Part shown: positions 45,014-53,765 of the stretch, piece by piece
How the letters are laid out: every line of letters begins with the position of its first letter
How positions within the stretch are numbered: position 1 is the first letter of the stretch
From: Microbacterium paraoxydans
Lineage (GTDB): Bacteria; Actinomycetota; Actinomycetes; Actinomycetales; Microbacteriaceae
DNA length: 64,000 nt
Reading direction: 5' to 3'
NCBI RefSeq assembly: GCF_900105335.1
Contig: NZ_LT629770.1
Location: 434,001 to 498,000, forward strand
Notes under the pieces: generated by a model
Databases searched by the model: none
What the model saw: only the letters and a program-made list of their open reading frames with translations
Told to the model about the DNA's origin: nothing
Program-made: the position numbers and the translations under genes

Positions 45014-46011
45014 CCGCCTCCCTCGCCCAGATCGCCGGACCCGCCTACACCCGCATCTACGCGTTCGGCGCGGCTCGCGGCGAGAACGCGGTGCCCAACG
45101 AAGACCTCATCGGGCCGATCGACTCCAGCGACGAGTGGATCCGTCAGCGCACCGGCATCGTCACGCGCGCCCGGGCCGACAAGGGGACGGACGCCATCGA
45201 CCTCGCGACCGCGGCGGCAGCCGAGGCCATCGAGAATTCGGGGGTTCCCGCCGACCAGGTCGACCTCGTGATTGTCGCGACCATCAGCAACCCGAAGCAG
45301 ACGCCGTCCGTCTCCGCGATCGTCGCGGACCGCGTCGGGGCCAACCCGGCCGCGGCCTACGACATCAACGCGGCCTGCGCGGGCTACGCCTACGCCGTGG
45401 CGCAGGCCGACGCCCTCATCAAGGCCGGGGCCGCGCGCCACGCCCTCGTGATCGGCACGGAGAAGCTCTCCGACGTCGTCGACCCGACCGACCGCAGCAT
45501 CTCGTTCCTCCTCGGCGACGGCGCCGGCGCCGCTCTCATCGGCCCGAGCGACACGCCGGGCATCGCCCCCGCGGTCTGGGGCAGCGACGGTTCCAAGGCC
45601 GACGCCGTGGGCATGAACGGCACCCTCACGGACTTCCGCGACGGCGTGGTGCCGTGGCCGACACTCCGTCAGGAGGGCCCGACGGTCTTCCGCTGGGCCG
45701 TGTGGGAGATGGCCAAGGTCGCCCGCGAGGCACTGGACAAGGCCGGGATCGAGGCCTCCGACCTCGCCGCCTTCATCCCGCATCAGGCCAACATGCGCAT
45801 CATCGACGAGTTCGCCAAGCAGCTCGGTCTGCCGGAGACCACCGTCATCGCCCGCGACATCGAGACCACCGGTAACACGTCTGCCGCCTCGATCCCGCTC
45901 GCCAGCCACCGCCTCATGGCCGAGCACCCGGAGCTCTCCGGCGGCCTCGCCCTGCAGATCGGCTTCGGCGCCGGCCTCGTCTTCGCGGCCCAGGTCGTCG
46001 TCCTCCCCTGA
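45010..46011 (+). CDS. fabH: Beta-ketoacyl-ACP synthase III
   Basis: 333-residue condensing enzyme starting fatty-acid chains from acyl-CoA and malonyl-ACP. Catalytic triad Cys123 (DINAACAGYAYAV), His in AFIPHQANMRII and Asn in ETTGNTSAASIPLA. In Microbacteriaceae it should prefer branched acyl-CoA primers; that is family knowledge, not visible here. ATG 45010 overlaps the fabD stop. Confidence 0.95.
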   Translation: MTASLAQIAGPAYTRIYAFGAARGENAVPNEDLIGPIDSSDEWIRQRTGIVTRARADKGTDAIDLATAAAAEAIENSGVPADQVDLVIVATISNPKQTPSVSAIVADRVGANPAAAYDINAACAGYAYAVAQADALIKAGAARHALVIGTEKLSDVVDPTDRSISFLLGDGAGAALIGPSDTPGIAPAVWGSDGSKADAVGMNGTLTDFRDGVVPWPTLRQEGPTVFRWAVWEMAKVAREALDKAGIEASDLAAFIPHQANMRIIDEFAKQLGLPETTVIARDIETTGNTSAASIPLASHRLMAEHPELSGGLALQIGFGAGLVFAAQVVVLP

Positions 46012-46029
46012 AGACGCGTCGACCTTCCC

Positions 46030-46035
46030 TAGACT
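46030..46035 (+). promoter_or_regulatory. Candidate internal promoter -10 TAGACT before acpP
   Basis: TAGACT 46 nt before acpP in the only sizeable gap of the fab operon; would allow extra acpP transcription. Confidence 0.4.
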
Positions 46036-46080
46036 GTTCCACGGTTCCGAATACAACCCGTAAGAAAGAGGAAGACCACC

Positions 46081-46329
46081 ATGGCTTTCACCAACGATGA
46101 GGTCCTCGCCGGCCTCGCAGAGCTGATCACCGACGAGACCGGCATCAACGCCAGCGAGGTCGCCCTGGAGAAGTCGTTCACGGACGACCTCGACATCGAC
46201 TCGATCTCGATGATGACGATCGTCGTCAACGCCGAGGAGAAGTTCGGCGTCACCATCCCCGACGACGAGGTCAAGAACCTGAAGACCGTCGGCGACGCCG
46301 TCAACTTCATCGTCGCGGGCCAGGAGTAA
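46081..46329 (+). CDS. acpP: Acyl carrier protein
   Basis: 82-residue acidic four-helix carrier. The phosphopantetheine attachment serine is Ser41 in DLDIDSISMMTIV (DSI rather than the usual DSL). AAGAGGAAG precedes ATG 46081. It lies between fabH and fabF, with its own likely promoter upstream and a hairpin downstream, as expected for a protein needed in excess. Confidence 0.95.
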   Translation: MAFTNDEVLAGLAELITDETGINASEVALEKSFTDDLDIDSISMMTIVVNAEEKFGVTIPDDEVKNLKTVGDAVNFIVAGQE

Positions 46330-46336
46330 TCCCGGC

Positions 46337-46374
46337 AGGATGCCACCCTCGCCCCTGGCGGGGCGTGGCATCCT
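46337..46374 (+). terminator. Hairpin between acpP and fabF (attenuator-like)
   Basis: Outer 10-bp stem AGGATGCCAC/GTGGCATCCT (46337-46346, 46365-46374) with an inner GC-rich stem-loop and no T-tract. It likely reduces read-through to fabF or protects acpP mRNA. Confidence 0.6.
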
Positions 46375-46426
46375 CCCGCCCTGCCCATCCCCCGCACGAA
46401 CTCGTTTCGACAAGGAACCACACCTC

Positions 46427-47665
46427 ATGACCAAGCGCATCGTCGTCACCGGCATCGGCGCCACCTCCGCCATCGGCGGGACGGCCCCGGAGAACTGGGA
46501 CAACCTTCTCGCCGGTGCCTCCGGCGCCCGCACGATCGAGCACGACTGGGTGCAGGAGTACGACCTGCCCGTCACGTTCGCCGCCTCCGCGAGCGTCCGC
46601 CCGGAAGAGGTGCTGCCCCGCCACGAGGCGAAGCGTCTCGACCCCTCTTCGCAGTTCGCCCTCATCGCGGCTCGCGAAGCCTGGGCGGACGCGGGCTCGC
46701 CCGAGGTCGCTCCTGAGCGCCTCGGCGTCGACTTCGCGACGGGGATCGGCGGCCTCTGGACGCTGCTCGACGCCTGGGACACGCTGCGCGAGAAGGGCCC
46801 CCGCCGGGTCATGCCGCTGACCGTGCCGATGCTGATGCCGAACGCGGCCGCCGGCAACCTGTCGCTGCAGTTCGAGGCCCGCGCCTACGCACAGACCGTC
46901 GTCAGCGCGTGCGCCTCCAGCACCGAGTCGATCATCCACGCCTTCCACCACCTGCAGGAGGGGCTGGCCGACGTCGTCATCGCCGGCGGCACCGAGTCGG
47001 CGATCCACCCGATCACGATGGCCGCGTTCGCGTCCGCGCAGGCGCTGTCGCGCCGCAACGACGACCCTGCCCATGCCTCCCGACCCGGCGCGATCGACCG
47101 CGACGGCTTCGTGATGGGCGAGGGTGCCGCGGCCCTCATCCTCGAGACCGAGGAGCACGCCAAGGCCCGCGGCGCGAAGATCTACGGCTACGTCCTCGGC
47201 GGTGGAGTGACCGCCGACGCGTACCACATCACCGGCAACGACCCCGAGGGCAAGGGGGCGGCCCGCGCCGTCGTCCAGGCACTCGAGGAGGCCGGCATCA
47301 CCCCCGACCAGGTGACGCACATCAATGCCCACGCGACCTCGACGCCGGTCGGCGACCCCAACGAGTACGTCGCGCTGAAGAACGTCTTCGGCGACCGGAT
47401 CGACGAGATCCCGGTTTCGGCGACCAAGGCGTCGACCGGACACCTCCTGGGCGGGACCGGCGCGCTGGAGGCGATCTTCTCCCTTCTCGCGCTGCGGGAC
47501 CGCGTGGCCCCGCCGACGATCAACATGACCGAGCCCGACCCGGAGGTGCCGTTCCGTCTGTCCGGAGAGGCGGCTCCGCTCGGCGACGGCCCGCAGATCG
47601 CCATCAGCAACTCGTTCGGCTTCGGCGGACACAACGCGGTGCTCGTGCTCGGCGGCGTCGACTGA
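46427..47665 (+). CDS. fabF: Beta-ketoacyl-ACP synthase II
   Basis: 412-residue elongating condensing enzyme. Catalytic Cys162 in TVVSACASSTESI, first His in HINAHATSTPVGD, Lys and second His in ATKASTGHLLGGTGALEAI, and the C-terminal NSFGFGGHNAVLVLGG. CAAGGA lies 11 nt before ATG 46427. Last gene of the fasR-fab cluster, closed by a strong terminator. Confidence 0.95.
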   Translation: MTKRIVVTGIGATSAIGGTAPENWDNLLAGASGARTIEHDWVQEYDLPVTFAASASVRPEEVLPRHEAKRLDPSSQFALIAAREAWADAGSPEVAPERLGVDFATGIGGLWTLLDAWDTLREKGPRRVMPLTVPMLMPNAAAGNLSLQFEARAYAQTVVSACASSTESIIHAFHHLQEGLADVVIAGGTESAIHPITMAAFASAQALSRRNDDPAHASRPGAIDRDGFVMGEGAAALILETEEHAKARGAKIYGYVLGGGVTADAYHITGNDPEGKGAARAVVQALEEAGITPDQVTHINAHATSTPVGDPNEYVALKNVFGDRIDEIPVSATKASTGHLLGGTGALEAIFSLLALRDRVAPPTINMTEPDPEVPFRLSGEAAPLGDGPQIAISNSFGFGGHNAVLVLGGVD

Positions 47666-47678
47666 CCGCTTCCGCATT

Positions 47679-47723
47679 CACGACGAAGGCCCCCGGGATC
47701 CGATCCCGGGGGCCTTCGTCGTG
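47679..47723. terminator. Terminator after fabF, 20+ bp stem
   Basis: Perfect 22-nt arms (47679-47700 and 47702-47723), centre CCGGGATCCGATCCCGG. Serves fabF and the convergent yczE gene. Confidence 0.85.
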
Positions 47724-47738
47724 CGAGGTCCGCTCTGG

Positions 47739-47762
47739 CCCTTCGACAGGCTCAGGGACCCA
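47739..47762 (+). repeat. Single TTCGACAGGCTCAGGGACCC repeat unit
   Basis: CCCTTCGACAGGCTCAGGGA just after the fabF terminator, overlapping the stop region of yczE. Same family as the arrays at 31801, 50730 and 55768. Confidence 0.7.
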
Positions 47763-48429
47763 GGGGCGCGCGCGCCCGGACGGCAAGGCGCTGCGAACGC
47801 TCCCGACGGCGGCGCTCGATCCGCGGGAGGAACCATCCGATCAACGGGCCGACGCCGAACGCGAACAGCACGGTGCCGACGCCCACCGGACCGCCGAGGA
47901 GGAAGCCGACGAGCAGCACGGACCCCTCGATGACCGTCCGCGCCAGCCAGACCGGCCATCGGGTCACCCGGACGAGCCCCGTCATGAGTCCGTCGCGCGG
48001 TCCGGGGCCGAAGTCCGCCGCGATGTAGAGCCCGGTGGCGAACGCCAGCAGCACGAGTCCGAAGAGGAACATGGGCGCCCCCACCCACACGGACGGCGGA
48101 GCAGGCAGCACGAGGAGCGTGAGGTCGGCGAACGGGCCGATGAGCAGCGCGTTGAGCAGGGTGCCGAGACCCACCCGTTGACGGAGCGGGATCCACAGCA
48201 GCAGGACGACGATCGAGATCAGCACCGTGACGACTCCGTACCCGAGTCCCGTCCAGCGCGCGACACCCAGCGAGAGCACGTCCCAGGGCGCGACGCCGAT
48301 GCCGCCTCGCACCATGAAGCCGAGGGCGACGCCGTAGAGGAAGAGCCCGCCCACGAGCTGCACCAGTCGCTCGACCAGGTCTCGACGGCTGGTCGCGGTG
48401 AACGGCAGGAAGACGGCACGGAAGAGCAT
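47752..48429 (-). CDS. yczE: YczE-type integral membrane protein
   Basis: 225-residue membrane protein of the YczE/YyaS/YitT family with about five hydrophobic helices. Landmarks are LFLYGVALGFMVRGGIGVAP, the conserved PWDVLSLGVAR, and LYIAADFGPGPRDGLMTGL, with a second GP-rich loop. It has a basic cytoplasmic tail. It is divergent from a MocR-type regulator, as yczE is from yczR in Bacillus. Transport substrate unknown. Confidence 0.88.
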   Translation of the reverse strand: MLFRAVFLPFTATSRRDLVERLVQLVGGLFLYGVALGFMVRGGIGVAPWDVLSLGVARWTGLGYGVVTVLISIVVLLLWIPLRQRVGLGTLLNALLIGPFADLTLLVLPAPPSVWVGAPMFLFGLVLLAFATGLYIAADFGPGPRDGLMTGLVRVTRWPVWLARTVIEGSVLLVGFLLGGPVGVGTVLFAFGVGPLIGWFLPRIERRRRERSQRLAVRARAPLGP

Positions 48430-48466
48430 CTCTCCATCGTGGCCCGTGCGAAGGCGTCACGAGGCC

Positions 48467-48506
48467 GACCACTGAGCGAAAAGTGGTCTGCACATGGAAG
48501 GCCACT
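48467..48506. promoter_or_regulatory. Operator-like half-sites between yczE and its MocR-type regulator
   Basis: An inverted repeat GACCACT-n8-AGTGGTC (48467-48488) and a third half-site GGCCACT (48500-48506) fill the 95-bp divergent gap. This arrangement suits a dimeric MocR regulator with PLP-dependent allostery. Binding is inferred. Confidence 0.55.
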
Positions 48507-48524
48507 TTGCGGCAGGCTGGAGGC

Positions 48525-49928
48525 ATGGCCTCCCGTCTCGTCACCCAGCTCGGTACGCAGGACATCGACGACGCCTCGGCGTCGGGCCTGGCCGACCGCA
48601 TCAGGGCCCTCATCCTCGATGGACGCCTCACCGTCGGCGAGCGGCTGCCGAGCGAGCGCGCCCTCGCGCTCGAGCTGCGGCGGTCACGCTCGACCATCAC
48701 CCGCGCCTACGGCGTTCTCGAGGCCGGCGGCTACGTGTCCCGGCATCATGGTGGAAGCACCAGAGTGACCCTCCCGCACGGCCCGGCGGCCGCCGCCCCC
48801 GACGCGGACGACGAGGCGATCGACCTGTCGATCGCCTCGATGGACTCGACCCCCGGCCTGTACGACGCGACCGTGCGGTCCCTCCCCCGGCTGGCGGCCC
48901 TGCGCGGGACGAGCGGCTATTCGCTGCAGGGCCTTCCCGAGCTCCGAGAAGCCGTGGCCCGCCGGTTCACCGAACGTGGCGCGGCGACCTCGGCCGACGA
49001 GATCATGATCACCTCCGGCGCCTTGAACGCCGTCAACCTCATCCTCACGGCGATCGGCCGCCGGGGCGAACGCGCCCTCGTGGAGCAACCGACCTTCCCG
49101 CACGCGCTCGAGGCTCTGCACCGGCACGGCTACCGGCTGCTCCCGACGCCGGTCGACACCGACGGCTGGGACACCCGGCACCTCACCGACACCCTGCTGA
49201 CCGCACGCCCGCACGTCGCGTACCTCATCCCCGACTTCCACAACCCCACCGGAGCGACGCTGCCGCAGGAGGAGCGGTCTCGGATCGCGACGACGGCCCG
49301 CAACACCGGCACGCACCTGATCGTCGACGAGACGACGGCGGAGCTCGACATCGACCGAGGATGGGCACCGGCGCCGATGGCGGCCGATGGCCCGAACGTG
49401 ATCACGGTGGGATCGATGTCGAAGATCGCGTGGGGAGGCATGCGCATCGGCTGGATCCGCGCCGAGCGCTCGGTCATCGCCCGGCTGCTGGCCGTCCGTC
49501 CCTCGTTCGAGCTCGGCACCGCCCTCCTCGAGCAGTGCATCGCCGTGGAGTTGCTCGACGACGTCTCGGCACTGACCCAGCACGTCCGGCGACGTCTCAC
49601 TGCCGGGCGGGAAGCCGTGGCCACGGGAATCGCCGGGATCCCGGGGATGCGGATGCCGGAGACACCCGGCGGGCTCTCCGCCTGGATCGATCTCGGCGCT
49701 CCCCTGTCGACGACCCTCTCGCTCGCCGCACGCGAACGGGGACTCATCCTGCCGCCCGGGCCGCGCTTCACGACCGGCGGGGTGTTGGAGCGGCGACTCC
49801 GGGTCCCGATCACGCTCCCGCCCGAGCGCGCGGCGGAGGCGATGACGCGCCTGGCGCAGGCCTGGGCGGACGTGCGCGGCGGTGGTGTGAACACCGTCGA
49901 CGACCTCGCGCACGCGGCCGTGATCTGA
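48525..49928 (+). CDS. yczR: MocR-type regulator (GntR HTH plus class I aminotransferase), YczR-like
   Basis: 467-residue fusion: a winged GntR helix-turn-helix (about residues 20-85; LTVGERLPSERALALELRRS, TITRAYGVLEAGGYV) linked to an aminotransferase-like domain with PLP lysine in VGSMSKIAWGGMRIGW. It also has TSGALNAVNLIL and YLIPDFHNPTGATLP. MocR proteins sense PLP or an amino compound. ATG 48525 follows CAGGCT by 6 nt and has GGAGG upstream. Divergent from yczE, its probable target. Confidence 0.9.
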   Translation: MASRLVTQLGTQDIDDASASGLADRIRALILDGRLTVGERLPSERALALELRRSRSTITRAYGVLEAGGYVSRHHGGSTRVTLPHGPAAAAPDADDEAIDLSIASMDSTPGLYDATVRSLPRLAALRGTSGYSLQGLPELREAVARRFTERGAATSADEIMITSGALNAVNLILTAIGRRGERALVEQPTFPHALEALHRHGYRLLPTPVDTDGWDTRHLTDTLLTARPHVAYLIPDFHNPTGATLPQEERSRIATTARNTGTHLIVDETTAELDIDRGWAPAPMAADGPNVITVGSMSKIAWGGMRIGWIRAERSVIARLLAVRPSFELGTALLEQCIAVELLDDVSALTQHVRRRLTAGREAVATGIAGIPGMRMPETPGGLSAWIDLGAPLSTTLSLAARERGLILPPGPRFTTGGVLERRLRVPITLPPERAAEAMTRLAQAWADVRGGGVNTVDDLAHAAVI

Positions 49929-49936
49929 TCTGCGCA

Positions 49937-49977
49937 GACGAAGACCCCGCCCAGTCTGCCGGGGCGGGGTCTTCGTC
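49937..49977 (+). terminator. Terminator after the MocR-type regulator
   Basis: 16-bp stem (49937-49952 with 49962-49977) with a 9-nt loop; runs GACGAAGACCCCGCCC. Confidence 0.8.
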
Positions 49978-50067
49978 GAGCGGAGCGGGGATTCGTCTTC
50001 TCAGCCTCCGGGATCACTCACCGGCATCCGATACTCACGCCTCCGCGCTCCCGGTATCGCCGGTCGG

Positions 50068-50571
50068 TCAGCCGACCTTGTGGAGCCAGACGACGCGCGC
50101 GTCGTCGCTGGCGTGGCGGAAGGGCTCCAGCTCCTCGTCCCAGGCGGAGCCCAGGGCGATGTCGAGCTCGCGCTGCAGCTCGACGGCGTTGCCCGCGGCG
50201 ATCTCCATCGCGTAGCGGATGCGGTCCTCGCCGATGACGATGTTGCCGGCGGCATCGGTCTGGGCGTAGTGGATGCCGAGGTCGGGCGTGTGCAGCCACC
50301 GACCGCCGTCACTGCGCGGCGTGGGATCCTCGGTCACCTCGAACCGGAGGTGCTCCCAGCCCCGGATCGCGGTCGCGAGGGCAGCACCGGTACCGACGGG
50401 ACCGTCCCAATAGAACTCGGCGCGGCGCGCGCCGGTCAGCACGGGCTGCTCGGTCCAGTCGAAGTTCACCGCACGCCCGATAGCGCGACCCACCGCCCAT
50501 TCCAGGTGCGGGCAGAGCGCGCGAGGCGCCGAGTGGATGAAAACCACTCCGCGTGCGTAAGCCGTCGCCAT
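50068..50571 (-). CDS. DUF3145 protein
   Basis: 167-residue actinobacterial protein of DUF3145, function unknown. Typical features: GVVFIHSAPRALCPHLEWAV at the N-terminus, FYWDGPVGTGAALATAI, and the C-terminal AWDEELEPFRHASDDARVVW. Soluble, no signal or membrane segment. GGAGAG precedes ATG 50571. In relatives the gene often sits near the acetyl-CoA/fatty-acid genes; here it is about 2.4 kb beyond fabF. Confidence 0.92.
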   Translation of the reverse strand: MATAYARGVVFIHSAPRALCPHLEWAVGRAIGRAVNFDWTEQPVLTGARRAEFYWDGPVGTGAALATAIRGWEHLRFEVTEDPTPRSDGGRWLHTPDLGIHYAQTDAAGNIVIGEDRIRYAMEIAAGNAVELQRELDIALGSAWDEELEPFRHASDDARVVWLHKVG

Positions 50572-50693
50572 GATCTCTCCGTTTCATCAGGTGCGTCTTC
50601 CCCTACGACCTGAACCACAGAGTGGCGAGAGTATGCGGTTGTGCGCCCATTCTCGCCGAGTTCCCGCGAAATCACAAGCATGTGATTCGACGA

Positions 50694-50725
50694 CGAAGGC
50701 CCCGGTCAGCGGACCGGGGCCTTCG
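50694..50725. terminator. Terminator downstream of the putative oxygenase gene
   Basis: Perfect 14-bp stem (50694-50707 with 50712-50725), loop AGCG, 85 bp after the oxygenase stop and beyond the tandem repeats. Confidence 0.75.
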
Positions 50726-50729
50726 GGCG

Positions 50730-50798
50730 CTTCGACGAGCTCAGCGACCCACCGTGGGGACGCTCAGCGACCCACCGTGGGGACGCTCAGCGACCCAG
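50730..50798 (+). repeat. Tandem repeat, three units of GGACGCTCAGCGACCCACCGT type
   Basis: Begins CTTCGACGAGCTCAGCGACC, then two near-perfect copies of a 23-bp unit. Lies between the terminator and the oxygenase stop codon. Related arrays at 31801 and 55768. Confidence 0.75.
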
Positions 50799-50809
50799 TG
50801 TGCGGAGGC

Positions 50810-51583
50810 TCAGGCCTCGCTCATGGCCTGCTTGACCTGCTGGCCCTTCGCCGCGTAGTAGGCCGCGCGAGCGGCGTCCTTGCGGGCCTGCTCGGCGTAG
50901 CCGAACTCGAGCACGTCCTGCGGGACCTCGACGTTCGGGACGTCGTCGGTGCCGTGGTACTTCTCGATGTAGGCGTCGAGCTCGGGACCGGAGGTCCACG
51001 AGGTGATGAGGCAGTAGCGCGGGTCGGTGCCGTTGTGGGTGGCCGCGTGCCACAGACGCTGGGTGTCGACGATGAGCTGCGCACCGGCCGGGAGGGCGAT
51101 GCGGTACTCGATGCTGGGGTCCGTGCGGTTCTCACGCAGGACGAAGTAGCTGTCCTTGTCGTCCGTCAGGTTGAAGAACCCGCGCACGACCCAGCCGGTG
51201 CCGTCCGGGTTCAGGCGGTTGTTGTCGTCCTGGTGGAGGTTGTAGAGGCAGTCGCCGTACGGGGTCGGCTGCAGCTCGATGACGCGGCAACGGCCGACGT
51301 TCGCGCCGGGCTCCTGCGCACGGCGCGTGAGGTTCGGGGCCTTGGCGGTCTGCTCGTCGATCCAGACGCCGTCCTTGTCGGTGCGCGGCGGCTTGTGGTT
51401 CCAGAAGCCGTTGCACTCGATGTCGCCGAAGGCGCTGGCGAGGGGCGCGAACCGGGTGTCGCCCGAGGACTTCCAGTCGACGTACTCGATGTCGAGCCAC
51501 TCCTTGGGGTCGGCCTCCTGGTCGTAGCTGTCGAGGACGACGAAGCCCTTCTCCTCCAGCGCTGCGGACTTGATGTATCCCAT
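50810..51583 (-). CDS. Putative 2-oxoglutarate/Fe(II)-dependent oxygenase
   Basis: 257-residue soluble protein without an established family name known to me. A double-stranded beta-helix pattern is visible: LYNLHQDDNNRLN gives an H-x-D metal pair (His117, Asp119), IVDTQRLWHAATHNGTDPRY supplies a distal His179 and an Arg189 about 10 residues later, as in 2OG oxygenases binding the cosubstrate. RVIELQPTPYGD lies before the facial triad. The substrate is unknown. AAAGGA is 13 nt before ATG 51583. A DtxR/IdeR-like box lies 53 bp upstream, suggesting iron control. Confidence 0.65.
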   Translation of the reverse strand: MGYIKSAALEEKGFVVLDSYDQEADPKEWLDIEYVDWKSSGDTRFAPLASAFGDIECNGFWNHKPPRTDKDGVWIDEQTAKAPNLTRRAQEPGANVGRCRVIELQPTPYGDCLYNLHQDDNNRLNPDGTGWVVRGFFNLTDDKDSYFVLRENRTDPSIEYRIALPAGAQLIVDTQRLWHAATHNGTDPRYCLITSWTSGPELDAYIEKYHGTDDVPNVEVPQDVLEFGYAEQARKDAARAAYYAAKGQQVKQAMSEA

Positions 51584-51635
51584 GATCGAGTCATGTTCCT
51601 TTCATCGGGGGCCAGCACGTTTTAACAGGCCCTGA

Positions 51636-51654
51636 TAAGGCAAGGCTAACAGCG
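51636..51654. promoter_or_regulatory. DtxR/IdeR-like iron box
   Basis: TAAGGCAAGGCTAACAGCG matches the left two-thirds of the iron box TTAGGTTAGGCTAACCTAA (about 12 of 19). It overlaps the likely promoter of the putative oxygenase and lies 105 bp before the DUF262 gene. Right half-site is weak. Confidence 0.45.
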
Positions 51655-51759
51655 GGACCTGGCCCTCCTCCGGAGGGTCGCCGTGGATAAGCGAATAGAC
51701 TGGGCGGGGCACCCGGCGCGTCCGTGGCGCCTGTCGCTACGGGAGGACGAGACACCAGC

Positions 51760-53763
51760 ATGAGCACCGCGACCAACGTCGAGGCGACGGCAGTCAACAC
51801 GATCGAATGGCTCGCGGCGGGACGCACGACCATCGTCGTCCCCGTCTACCAGCGGCAGTACCGCTGGGACATCGGCGGCTGCGAGCGGCTCCTCTCCGAC
51901 GTCAGGGCGGTGGCCGCCGAAGACGACGCGCATCGCCACTTCATCGGATCGATCCTCTCCGCCGAGGACGGCTCCGGCCCGGACGCCGACCTCATCCTCA
52001 TCGACGGGCAGCAGCGCCTCACCACGCTCATGCTCCTCGTCGCCGCGCTGCATCACTCGGTGCGTGACCGCGATCCGGAGCTCGCCGCCGACCTGGCCCG
52101 CGTGCTGGTCCGCCCCGACGATCCCGAGCGCACGAAGCTCCGTCCGCACGACGCCTGGGCCGATCTCTACGAGTCGGTCGTGCTCGATCGCCGCGACGAC
52201 CTCGACCGGGAGTCGCGCTTCGACGACAACTACGCATTCTTCCGCAGCCAGATCCATGCCGACGAGGTGCCGTTCATCTGGCAGGGGCTGCAGCGACTGG
52301 AGCACGTCTCGATCACGCTCGGCGCCCAGGCCAACGCGCAGCAGATCTTCGAGAGCCTGAACTCCACCGGTGAGCCGCTGCGGGATCACGAGCTGATCCA
52401 CAACTACATCCTCATGGGGCTGAACCATGCCGAGCAGCTGGACGTGGAAGCCCGGTTCTGGCTGCCGATCGAGCAGCACACGGGCGAGGCGATCGGCGCG
52501 TTCTGGCGCCACTATCTCGTACTCGTGACGGGGCGGGAGGTGGCGGCGAACGGAGAGCACGGCGTGTACAGCGCCTTCCGCCAGTCGTTCCCGCGCGTCG
52601 ACGTCGCCCACCTCCAGGCCGACGCCGAGACGTGGCGGCACTATGCGGAGATCTACGGCATCCTCCTCGATCCGACGAAGGAGCAGGACCCGGAGATCGC
52701 GCGGCAGCTGGGGTACGTGAACACGTTCGGACGCTCCTCGTACCCGCTGGTCATGAGCGCCTACAGCGATCACGCGCGTGGCCTCATCGACCGGAGTCAG
52801 CTCCTCGAGACGCTCGAGTGGCTGCAGGCGATGTTCCTGCGCCGCGCGCTCGTGAATCTCCCTGCCGAGCGACTCATCGCCCGGCTCTGTCGTGCCCGTC
52901 GCGACGGACACGACGTCCTCGCCCGTGCCATCGCGCGGATCACCCCCTCCGACGAGCGGGTCAGCGCCGTGCTCAAGTACAGCGAGGTGCCGTATCCGGC
53001 CTACGTGCTCGGCCGGCTCGAGGGCGTCGACGACGTGGACGGCTTCGACGTCGAGCACATCGCGCCCGCCGTGCCCGGCGACGCCTGGTCCGGCGACGGC
53101 GTGCGCCCCTGGAGCGAATACTCCGAGGACGAGCAGAACAGCCACCGCGCCCTCGCACCGACCCTCGGCAACCTCACGCTCCTGGAGCAGGGGCTGACGG
53201 AGCGGGTGTTCGGCGCTTCCTTCCCCGCCAAACGCGATGAGGCCTACGCACGCAGCGCGGTGCCGGCAACCCGCGCCCTCGCCGCACAGGAATCCTGGGG
53301 CACGGCGGCCATCACCGCACGCACGGTGGCGCTGACGGCCGACCTCGTCCGCGTGTGGGCACGACCCGCACTGCCCGAGATCGATGACGACGGCCTCACC
53401 CCGATCCTCGACGCCGTCCGCCGCCGCGGCTGGCCCGCGGGATGGGAGCGCGAGTTCGACTACGTGGAATACCGCGGCGAGCGGTGGGAGGTGTACGACG
53501 TCAAGCACCTGTTCAATCGCGTGTTCCGTCGGGCTTGGACCGACACGACCGAGGCCGCTCTGGCCTACTGCGCGACCCACGGCGGACCGATCTACCGCGA
53601 CAAGGCGTGGAAGGGGCAGTGGGACGACCTCGACGACACGCACTTCCTTTACATGGGTTGGGACTCGAACTACATGATGACGGCCGTCCAGGGAGTCCTC
53701 GACGAGTCCGGCATCGCCGCCGAGGTCTTCGTGAAATACTCCTACATCGGGAATGTGATGTGA
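51760..53763 (+). CDS. DUF262/DUF1524 protein, GmrSD-type, with extra C-terminal domain
   Basis: 667-residue protein. The N-terminal DUF262 ParB/Srx-like domain has VPVYQRQYRWDIGGCERLL and the hallmark IDGQQRLTTLMLL. The central region includes ANAQQIFESLNSTGEPL. A DUF1524 HNH-like nuclease follows with FDVEHIAPAV and APTLGNLTLLEQGL. GmrSD proteins cut modified phage DNA. An additional C-terminal domain of about 110 residues (from GWPAGWEREFDYVEYRGERW) is not recognised. GGGAGGA precedes ATG 51760. A peptidase gene follows at 2 nt. A defence role is inferred. Confidence 0.85.
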   Translation: MSTATNVEATAVNTIEWLAAGRTTIVVPVYQRQYRWDIGGCERLLSDVRAVAAEDDAHRHFIGSILSAEDGSGPDADLILIDGQQRLTTLMLLVAALHHSVRDRDPELAADLARVLVRPDDPERTKLRPHDAWADLYESVVLDRRDDLDRESRFDDNYAFFRSQIHADEVPFIWQGLQRLEHVSITLGAQANAQQIFESLNSTGEPLRDHELIHNYILMGLNHAEQLDVEARFWLPIEQHTGEAIGAFWRHYLVLVTGREVAANGEHGVYSAFRQSFPRVDVAHLQADAETWRHYAEIYGILLDPTKEQDPEIARQLGYVNTFGRSSYPLVMSAYSDHARGLIDRSQLLETLEWLQAMFLRRALVNLPAERLIARLCRARRDGHDVLARAIARITPSDERVSAVLKYSEVPYPAYVLGRLEGVDDVDGFDVEHIAPAVPGDAWSGDGVRPWSEYSEDEQNSHRALAPTLGNLTLLEQGLTERVFGASFPAKRDEAYARSAVPATRALAAQESWGTAAITARTVALTADLVRVWARPALPEIDDDGLTPILDAVRRRGWPAGWEREFDYVEYRGERWEVYDVKHLFNRVFRRAWTDTTEAALAYCATHGGPIYRDKAWKGQWDDLDDTHFLYMGWDSNYMMTAVQGVLDESGIAAEVFVKYSYIGNVM

Positions 53764-53765
53764 CC

